From Minwuia sp048007105 (lineage in GTDB: Bacteria > Pseudomonadota > Alphaproteobacteria > Minwuiales > Minwuiaceae), in the NCBI RefSeq assembly GCF_048007105.1, contig NZ_CP180352.1:4464001-4528000 (forward strand): DNA of 64,000 nt, written 5' to 3'. Below the pieces are notes generated by a model. The model was not told where the DNA came from. It was given only the letters and a program-made list of their open reading frames with translations, and ran no database searches. The translations under genes and the position numbers were made by a program. Shown piece after piece: positions 58,414-64,000 of this stretch. Each line of letters begins with the position of its first letter. The stretch's first letter is position 1.

Positions 58414-59091
58414 TCAGTCCAGATCGTCGATCAGCAGGATGTGCAGCCGCCGCGGCCCGTGGGCGCCCATCACGATCTTCTGCTCGACATCGCCGGTGCG
58501 GGAGGGTCCCGAGATCATGTTGACGGTCCGCGGCATGCTGCCCTCGCCGAAGCGTTCCCGGACCATGGCGAACGCGTCCTCCATGGCGCGGACGACCTGA
58601 CTGCGTTTCAGCACGACGATGTGGTTGTCGGGGACGAAGTTCAGCGTTGCGGGTGTGTCGGCGCCGGACGTCATCACCAGCGTGCCGGTCTCGGCGATGC
58701 CGGCTGCGGCCGGAGTCACCGCGACCTGATCGGAGATCTCGGCGCGGCCCGGCGTGACGCTCAGCAGCGGGGCCTTGTCCCAGGGCAGGCCGGCAATTTC
58801 GGCCGACGGCGATATCCGGATCTCGCCCGGAAGATTGTGGCGCTTCAGGTAACCGGCGATCGCCGCAGGCGCATCGTCGGCGCTGCCCAGCCGGTCGATG
58901 GTGATCGCCAGTTCGGCGCATTTGTCCAGAAACAGCTGCAGCCGCTCGGGTTCGGGCTTGTCGGCGCGCGCGGGCATCAGATTGATCCGGTGCTCGCGCA
59001 TGCGCGCCTCCACCGCATCCCGGTCGCGGCGCTCGGGATTGGCGGCGCTGGCCTTGGCGATCTTCTCGAAAAGGGCGTCACGGGTGGACAT
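58414..59091 (-). CDS. LUD-domain (LutC/YkgG) protein
   Basis: A 225-residue LutC-like protein. In other bacteria LutC works with the iron-sulfur proteins LutA and LutB in lactate oxidation. The LUD core shows AVTPAAAGIAETGTLVMTSG near residues 125-144, LNFVPDNHIVVLKRSQVV, and SGPSRTGDVEQKIVMGAHGP near residue 200. No lutA or lutB is in the window, so this is a lone copy or part of a split pathway. It leads the LUD-Smr-HTH run. ATG 59091 fits the family N-terminus. Confidence 0.85.
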   Translation of the reverse strand: MSTRDALFEKIAKASAANPERRDRDAVEARMREHRINLMPARADKPEPERLQLFLDKCAELAITIDRLGSADDAPAAIAGYLKRHNLPGEIRISPSAEIAGLPWDKAPLLSVTPGRAEISDQVAVTPAAAGIAETGTLVMTSGADTPATLNFVPDNHIVVLKRSQVVRAMEDAFAMVRERFGEGSMPRTVNMISGPSRTGDVEQKIVMGAHGPRRLHILLIDDLD

Positions 59092-59194
59092 CGGTTTCGG
59101 CCTCCGCGCGGAACTCCTGTCTGTATCTGACAGAAAGGGGCGGACATGCAAGGCAGGCCCGTGGAACAATGTCCGCTCAGGGGAGGACTTCATC

Positions 59195-60115
59195 ATGCAA
59201 TTGACCGTCGAGTTTCCATCCGTCGCCTATCGTGAAGGACCGGCCGCCATGATCCGCATGGCGCAGGAGATCGAACGCATCGGCTACGACCGGATCGACA
59301 TCTTCGATCACGTCGTCATGGGCTACGGCACCGATACGCGCGAGGAGCCGCGCTATCCGCCGAAGATGCCGATCATGGAAGCGCTGATCATGGCGGGGGC
59401 GATCGCTGCCGTGACCGAACGCATCGGCCTGGGCACGGAGGTGCTGGTCCTGCCCCAGCGCGACCCCACACTGGCCGCCAAGCAGGTTTCGACCATCGAC
59501 ACGCTGTCGGGCGGACGGATGCGGCTTGGCGTCGGCATCGGCTGGCAGCCGGCCGAATACGAGGCGCTGGGCTTCGAGTACGGCAACCGAGGCAAGCGCA
59601 TGGACGAGGCGATCCGGGTGGTCCGCGCCTGCCTGCGGGACGAGCGGATCGAGCACAAGGGCGAGTACTACACGCTCGACGCCGTCGCCATGGAGCCGAA
59701 GTCGCCGCAGGGCGCCGATCTTCCGATCTGGGTCGGTGGCAACTCCCGGCCCGCCTACCGCCGGGTGGGTACGCTGGGCGACGGCTGGCTCGCGAGCCAG
59801 GTCACGAGTCCCGAGATGGCACGTGACGCCATGGATCAGATCCGCGAGGCCGCGGTGAAGGCAGGCCGCGATCCGGAAAAGCTCGGCTATCAGTCGATGA
59901 TCGCGCCGCCGCCCCGCGCCGGCGACGACAAGGCAAGAAATTTCTACGCAGATGAGACGGGCGTCGCAGAAAGAGCCGCGGAACTGAAGGATATGGGCTT
60001 CGGGTCTGTCGCGCTGAACGCAACCGCGATGTTCCAGTCCGGCGCCCGCAGTGTGGATCTGATGCTGGAGAAACTCCAATCATTGCATGTAGCAATAAAA
60101 AACACTTGCGCCTAG
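59195..60115 (+). CDS. LLM-class flavin-dependent oxidoreductase (F420-type subgroup)
   Basis: A 306-residue luciferase-like TIM-barrel flavoprotein. ERIGYDRIDIFDHVVMGYGT near residues 29-48, TERIGLGTEVLVLPQRDPTL near residue 77 and RLGVGIGWQPAEYEALGF near residue 111 are typical of TIGR03619-like F420-dependent members. DLPIWVGGNSRPAYRRVGTL closes the barrel. ATG 59195 follows GGGGAGGA. It is divergent from LUD. A strong hairpin follows the stop. Confidence 0.87.
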   Translation: MQLTVEFPSVAYREGPAAMIRMAQEIERIGYDRIDIFDHVVMGYGTDTREEPRYPPKMPIMEALIMAGAIAAVTERIGLGTEVLVLPQRDPTLAAKQVSTIDTLSGGRMRLGVGIGWQPAEYEALGFEYGNRGKRMDEAIRVVRACLRDERIEHKGEYYTLDAVAMEPKSPQGADLPIWVGGNSRPAYRRVGTLGDGWLASQVTSPEMARDAMDQIREAAVKAGRDPEKLGYQSMIAPPPRAGDDKARNFYADETGVAERAAELKDMGFGSVALNATAMFQSGARSVDLMLEKLQSLHVAIKNTCA

Positions 60116-60131
60116 CAACAATAATCGCCAT

Positions 60132-60159
60132 CCTCGCCCCTACGGAGCATGGGGCGAGG
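60132..60159. terminator. GC-rich hairpin after the LLM gene
   Basis: CCTCGCCCC (60132-60140) pairs with GGGGCGAGG (60151-60159) around a 10-base loop, 16 bases after the LLM stop. There is no T-tract, so it may be a rho-independent-like stop without tail or a 5' leader hairpin of the RTX gene. Confidence 0.45.
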
Positions 60160-60317
60160 CGCCGTTGAGGGTTGGCCCGAGCCCTGCATTTTCCGTGGTC
60201 ACCGGGACCCTGCCGTTGCAGAATGGGAGCGGGGTCGAGTTGTGTAAGTCTGAGCGTTAGCAGCCCCGGCAGCATCGTCCGTCGATGCAACGCCAGGCCT
60301 TCGGGAAGCGACGGATA

Positions 60318-63245
60318 ATGGCGAAGACGGAAATCGTACTGCTGCCAGAAGAAGATGGCACCGTCGGCAAGGTTGCCGTGCAGAACGAGTCCGGCGAAGT
60401 CCTTCTCGAACGCGCCTTTGACCGCACCGACGCCCTGAGTGGCCAGGCCCCCGCCGCCCCCCAGATCGCCAGCCGCACCATCATCGCAGAACGCTTCCGC
60501 GCCCTGCTGGAGTTCCAGGCCGAAACCGGCTTCGGAGATGGCGGCGATCTGCGAAGCATGTTCGATCTCACCGCAGCGCCGAGGGAACAGGACGACGGCA
60601 CCCGGGCCGCGGACCGATCGGAAGGCGCCGGGCCGGCACCCCTGGCAGCGGCCTTCTCCGGCGGCGGCGTGGACACGGCCGATACCGACGCCATTGACGG
60701 GTCCGGCGACGATGAGGACGACGACGCCGAAGAAGGCGAAGAGGAGGGTGAGGACGCCGAGATCGCCGGACGCGACAACGACGACGGCGATGACGATGAC
60801 GAAGACAATCTGGAGGAAGAGCTGGCGGCGCTGCTGGACCAGGCCGGCGGGCTGAGACCGCCGCGCGGCCCTAGGCTGCGGCTCCGCGACCGCGACAACG
60901 ATGACGACGACGATGACGACGGCTTCGATGACGACGATGACGATGATGACGGGCCCGGCAACGGCGAATCCCTGACCGGCACACCCGGCAACGACAACAT
61001 CACGGCCGGTCCCGGAAACGATACGCTGGCAGGACTCGGCGGCGCCGACGTGCTGAACGGCGGCACGGGGTTCGACATTGTCGACTACCGGGCCAGCGGT
61101 GCTGCCGTGACCATCAACCTCGCCCTCGGAACGGCGGTTGGCGGCGACGCGCAGGGCGACACGTTCAATTCCATCGAAGGCTTCATCGGCAGCAACTTCG
61201 CCGACAACATCACGGGCGACGGCAACGACAACCTCATCGAGGGTGCGGGTGGCGCAGACGTCCTGACCGGCGGACTCGGCGACGATACCGTCGCCTTCAT
61301 CCGCGACCCGGCCGGTGTGACCGTCAACCTGACGCTGGGAACCGCCACAGACGGCGGCGGTGCAAACGATGTGCTGGCGGGCTTCGAGAATGTCCAGGGC
61401 TCGGACTTCGCCGACCAGATCACCGGCGATCTCAACGGCAACGAACTGGAAGGCCGCGAAGGCAACGACACCATCACCGCCGGCGCCGGCGCAGACGAAG
61501 TCTCTGGCGGCGACGGCGACGACAGCCTGTCCGGCGGCCTGGGCAACGACGAGGTGGAAGGCGGTGACGGCAACGACACCATCCTGGGCGGCGACGGCAA
61601 CGACGAACTGAATGGCGGCCGGGGCATTGATCTGCTGGATTTCAGCGCAACGACGCTGGGCTTCACCGTGAACCTGGCCACGGGCACGACCAGCGGCGCG
61701 GAAGTCGACAGCGACACGCTGCGGGGCTTCGAGCAGGTTACCGGCGGCGCGGGCGCAGACAGCATCACCGGCGACGACGGCGCCGAGACACTGGATGGCG
61801 GCGGCGGCAACAATTCGCTCGATGGCGGCGATGGCAACGATGTGCTGACCGGCGGCGCGGGGATCGACAGGTTCGCCATCCGCGGCGGCGAAGGCAACGA
61901 CACCATCACCGACTTCACCCCCGGCGCCGGGGTCGACGATCTGGTCGACTTCAACGGCGTGGTGGGGTTCACGGCGTTCGCCAACGTCACGGCCGCAGCG
62001 AGCGACGACGGCACCGACACCATGATCGACCTCGGCAACGGCCAGACGCTGACGCTTCGCAATGTGCTGGTCGCCAATCTCAACGCCAATGATTTCACTT
62101 TCGCCGGCGGCGGCGTGGTCCTGGGCACCGCGGGTGCCGACACCCTGACCGGCACCGCCGACGCCGAAACACTGGAGGGTCTGGCGGGCAACGACCTCAT
62201 CAACGCGTTGGCCGGAAACGACAGCCTTGATGGAGGGGCCGGCGACGACACGCTGCAGGGCGGCGATGGAGACGACCTGCTCGAAGGTCTGGCCGGCGCG
62301 GACCAGTTCGTCGGCGGCGCAGGCGACGACACCATCTCTTTCGCCGAATCCGGCGCCGGGATCGCGATCGCCTTTTCGACGACCGACGGCAACGGCATCG
62401 GCGGGTTCTTCGCGAACCAGGGCGCGGCCGGCGGCCTTGCGGGCGACGCGCTCGGCGACACCTTCTCCGAGGTAGAGGCGTTCGCCGGATCCGACTTCGA
62501 TGACACAGTCGGTGGGGCGGCGACCGATTTCACCTTCGACCTGGGCGGAGGAAATGACGTCTTCGACACCGATGCCGCAGACGACGCCGACGAGACCGTC
62601 AACGGGGGCGCGGGCAACGACACGATCTTCGCGGGCGATGGCGACGACTTGGTTTCCGGCGGCGCGGGCGATGACCAGCTTCGCGGCGAGGACGATGACG
62701 ACTCGCTCGACGGCGGAGACGGCAATGACGATCTCAACGGCGCGGCCGGCGCCGACACGCTGGTCGGGGGCACCGGCAATGACAATCTGGTCGGCCAGAT
62801 CGGTGCTGATTCGCTGGTCGGCGGCGCGGGACGGGACACTCTGCTGGGCGGCAACCAGAACGACTTCCTGAACGGCGGACCCGGCGCCGACCGTCTGGTT
62901 GGCGGCACCGGCGGCGACACGTTCTTCTTCAATCCGCAGACCGACGGCACCCAGATTGCCGCAAACGAGACGGTCGCTGCGGCCGGCGTGGCCGTAGATC
63001 TGGTCGCCGATTTCGGCAATGGCGGCGACGCCTTCAACATCGCGCAGGGCGGCCTGCCGGTCCTGACGCTCACCACGATCGGCGTGGCCTATGACGGTAC
63101 GAATTCGGGTCTGATCGCCGGTCCGGCGCTGTTGTTCGACGGGACGCACCTGATCGTCGATCCCAACGTCAACGAGGACGGCTACACGGTTCTGGCGGAG
63201 GTCCAGGGGGCCGCGCCGAACAACGCCGACATCAGCCTGGTCTGA
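60318..63245 (+). CDS. Large aspartate-rich RTX (hemolysin-type Ca2+-binding repeat) protein
   Basis: A 975-residue acidic protein without an N-terminal signal peptide, as expected for type I secretion. Residues 1-120 are a non-repetitive head (MAKTEIVLLPEEDGTVGKVA...). Residues about 125-215 are extremely acidic, with Asp runs near residues 192-211. RTX nonapeptides (GGxGxDxxx) dominate from about residue 213 to 880, for example GGDGNDTILGGDGNDELNGG. The last hundred residues have the FxxxxD-type end of T1SS substrates and finish DISLV. Ca2+ binding should drive folding outside the cell. No T1SS ABC/MFP/TolC genes are in the window. The role (adhesin, S-layer or enzyme-free matrix) is unknown. 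Confidence 0.88.
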   Translation: MAKTEIVLLPEEDGTVGKVAVQNESGEVLLERAFDRTDALSGQAPAAPQIASRTIIAERFRALLEFQAETGFGDGGDLRSMFDLTAAPREQDDGTRAADRSEGAGPAPLAAAFSGGGVDTADTDAIDGSGDDEDDDAEEGEEEGEDAEIAGRDNDDGDDDDEDNLEEELAALLDQAGGLRPPRGPRLRLRDRDNDDDDDDDGFDDDDDDDDGPGNGESLTGTPGNDNITAGPGNDTLAGLGGADVLNGGTGFDIVDYRASGAAVTINLALGTAVGGDAQGDTFNSIEGFIGSNFADNITGDGNDNLIEGAGGADVLTGGLGDDTVAFIRDPAGVTVNLTLGTATDGGGANDVLAGFENVQGSDFADQITGDLNGNELEGREGNDTITAGAGADEVSGGDGDDSLSGGLGNDEVEGGDGNDTILGGDGNDELNGGRGIDLLDFSATTLGFTVNLATGTTSGAEVDSDTLRGFEQVTGGAGADSITGDDGAETLDGGGGNNSLDGGDGNDVLTGGAGIDRFAIRGGEGNDTITDFTPGAGVDDLVDFNGVVGFTAFANVTAAASDDGTDTMIDLGNGQTLTLRNVLVANLNANDFTFAGGGVVLGTAGADTLTGTADAETLEGLAGNDLINALAGNDSLDGGAGDDTLQGGDGDDLLEGLAGADQFVGGAGDDTISFAESGAGIAIAFSTTDGNGIGGFFANQGAAGGLAGDALGDTFSEVEAFAGSDFDDTVGGAATDFTFDLGGGNDVFDTDAADDADETVNGGAGNDTIFAGDGDDLVSGGAGDDQLRGEDDDDSLDGGDGNDDLNGAAGADTLVGGTGNDNLVGQIGADSLVGGAGRDTLLGGNQNDFLNGGPGADRLVGGTGGDTFFFNPQTDGTQIAANETVAAAGVAVDLVADFGNGGDAFNIAQGGLPVLTLTTIGVAYDGTNSGLIAGPALLFDGTHLIVDPNVNEDGYTVLAEVQGAAPNNADISLV

Positions 63246-63251
63246 CGGCGT

Positions 63252-63635
63252 TCAGCTGCCGCGGCTGAGCCCCCGGCTGTCGAGTTCGTCGCAATAGCGC
63301 TCCCAGATCTCCTCGTAGCGGTCGCCCGCCTCGTAGAGATAGCTCCAGGAATAGATGCCGGTGTTGTGCCCGTCGTCGAACTTCAGGCGCACGGCGTAGT
63401 TGCCGACCGGCTCGATCTCGGTGATCTGCACGTTGATCTTGCCCGGCACCCACTGGCGCTGCGACGGGCCGTGCCCCTTGACCTCGGCCGACGGGCTTTC
63501 GACGCGCAGGAATTCGTGGGTGAAGCTGAAGTTGCGGCCGTTCTCGAAATCGACTTCCAGCAGCCGGTCGGCCTGTTTCAGGCGGATCTCGAGCGGCTGC
63601 GGCCGCCCGGCTTCCTCATAGACGTCATAGGCCAT
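63252..63635 (-). CDS. DUF971 protein (GBBH-like N-terminal domain)
   Basis: A 127-residue stand-alone DUF971 domain, as found at the N-terminus of gamma-butyrobetaine hydroxylases and in small conserved proteins near iron-sulfur and tRNA genes. EIRLKQADRLLEVDFENGRN and VGNYAVRLKFDDGHNTGIYS are diagnostic, and the C-terminal YSWSYLYEAGDRYEEIWERY is also conserved. It is followed by Trm112 with only two bases between them on the same strand. The function is unproven. Confidence 0.9.
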   Translation of the reverse strand: MAYDVYEEAGRPQPLEIRLKQADRLLEVDFENGRNFSFTHEFLRVESPSAEVKGHGPSQRQWVPGKINVQITEIEPVGNYAVRLKFDDGHNTGIYSWSYLYEAGDRYEEIWERYCDELDSRGLSRGS

Positions 63636-63637
63636 GG

Positions 63638-63823
63638 TCAGCTGTCGGCCTCTTCCAGCTTCCGCGCCTCATCGACCAGCATGATCGGGATGCCGTCGCG
63701 GATCGGATAGGCCAGACCCGCCTGCTTGCTGATCAGTTCCTGGGCCTCCCGGTCATATTCCAGCGGACCCTTGGTCAACGGGCAGACCAGAATCTCGAGC
63801 AGCTTCGTATCGACCTGTTGCAT
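63638..63823 (-). CDS. Trm112-family small protein
   Basis: A 61-residue protein of the Trm112/YcaR family, whose eukaryotic members activate methyltransferases. LLEILVCPLTKGPLEYDRE and LAYPIRDGIPIMLVDEAR are diagnostic. Only one Cys remains of the usual zinc set, as in many bacterial members. ATG 63823 lies seven bases after GAGGAGA. It sits just upstream of DUF971 on the same strand and downstream of a SulP-type gene. Confidence 0.92.
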   Translation of the reverse strand: MQQVDTKLLEILVCPLTKGPLEYDREAQELISKQAGLAYPIRDGIPIMLVDEARKLEEADS

Positions 63824-63849
63824 GTTCGAAAATCTCCTCGCACCGAGGT

Positions 63850-64000
63850 CTAGCGCCGTGGCGGTGTCCATTTCGCTTCGGGTATGTCGCGCCGACGGAG
63901 CCGGAGCGCAAGCCCCAGCATCGCGCCGACTCCGATCGCGACCGTGAGATCAACAAGTACAGTCAACGCCATCGTAAGCAAGAGAAGAACCCGATCGGAG
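63850..64000 (-). CDS. C-terminal end of a SulP-type anion transporter
   Basis: The last about 49 residues of a reverse-strand gene are in the window, ending at TAG 63850-63852. The visible part is a hydrophobic helix pair, RVLLLLTMALTVLVDLTVAI followed by GVGAMLGLALRL, and a short basic tail ending TPPRR. LTVLVDLTVAIGVG is the last-helix signature of SulP/SLC26 sulfate or bicarbonate transporters. No STAS domain follows, so it is a STAS-less form if the call is right. The 5' part is beyond the window. Confidence 0.6.
   Translation of the reverse strand, partial: SDRVLLLLTMALTVLVDLTVAIGVGAMLGLALRLRRRDIPEAKWTPPRR

Noticed and set aside
61000..62900. CRISPR-like short repeats
   Set aside because: The repeats are in-frame GGxGxDxxx codons of a coding RTX array, with no constant repeat and spacer pattern.
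59802..63149. 1115-codon open frame on the minus strand opposite the RTX gene
   Set aside because: It mirrors the low-complexity repeats of the RTX gene and has no ribosome-binding site or family features; the plus-strand frame has clear RTX motifs.

Overview
The window is a 64 kb GC-rich chromosomal segment. It reads as an alphaproteobacterium, probably a Rhodospirillales-like, non-phototrophic lineage. Supporting signs are the pdxJ-acpS / lepB-rnc-era block typical of the class, PAS_5-type and DUF971 proteins, a small class I cytochrome c, several LLM flavin oxidoreductases and many acyl-CoA enzymes. I could not place the genus. No rRNA, intact tRNA, insertion sequence, phage or CRISPR array was found. 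Coding density is high and the two strands are mixed.

Layout. 1-6.7 kb: truncated ferrochelatase, TauE/SafE exporter, PaaI thioesterase, MFS transporter, cobyric acid synthase, a GST-fold protein and a PAS_5 protein. 6.7-12.3 kb (minus): a complete peptide-type ABC importer (binding protein, two permeases, two ATPases). 12.6-16.2 kb: cytochrome c, ClC channel/antiporter, hotdog thioesterase, GST. 16.3-20.4 kb (minus): rpmI-rplT-pheS-pheT. 20.57-20.98 kb: an unannotated, strongly structured transcription unit with a promoter, a ribosome-binding site plus 9-codon ORF, a hairpin series and a terminator, just ahead of a GNAT acetyltransferase. 21.5-24.9 kb: a low-GC island with an unknown protein facing, tail to tail, a large peptidoglycan-binding / pretoxin-like protein that looks like a polymorphic toxin. 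25-34.6 kb: two acyl-CoA synthetases, DnaJ/CbpA, Sel1 and lipoprotein genes, pdxH, a CDF exporter, an SDR, an HCCA-isomerase-like protein, pdxJ and acpS. 34.6-37.7 kb: a repeat element and a GFA gene, then lepB-rnc-era. 37.7-47.7 kb: fatty-acid desaturase, a third acyl-CoA synthetase, an adenylate-cyclase-fold protein, GMC oxidoreductase, ketoacyl synthase, MFS pump and an acyl-CoA carboxylase subunit. 47.7-52 kb: two tandem secreted proteins mixing peptidoglycan-binding and MORN-type modules. 52-60 kb: small lipoprotein, LLM enzymes, cyclase, PaaI thioesterase, orphan branched-chain-type binding protein, YggS, ThiE-like, HTH, Smr and LUD genes. 60.3-63.2 kb: a large aspartate-rich RTX protein. 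63.2-64 kb: DUF971, Trm112 and the end of a SulP-type transporter.

Together the genes serve acyl-CoA and lipid turnover (three synthetases, three hotdog thioesterases, desaturase, ketoacyl synthase, AcpS, carboxylase), vitamin B6, B12 and haem steps, and translation and export housekeeping. The accessory layer consists of secreted envelope-directed proteins.

Five genes carry single-base frame breaks (peptide ABC ATPase, toxin-like gene, DnaJ-like, lepB, carboxylase). Because lepB is normally essential, I read most of these as likely sequence errors, but they cannot be told from real mutations here.
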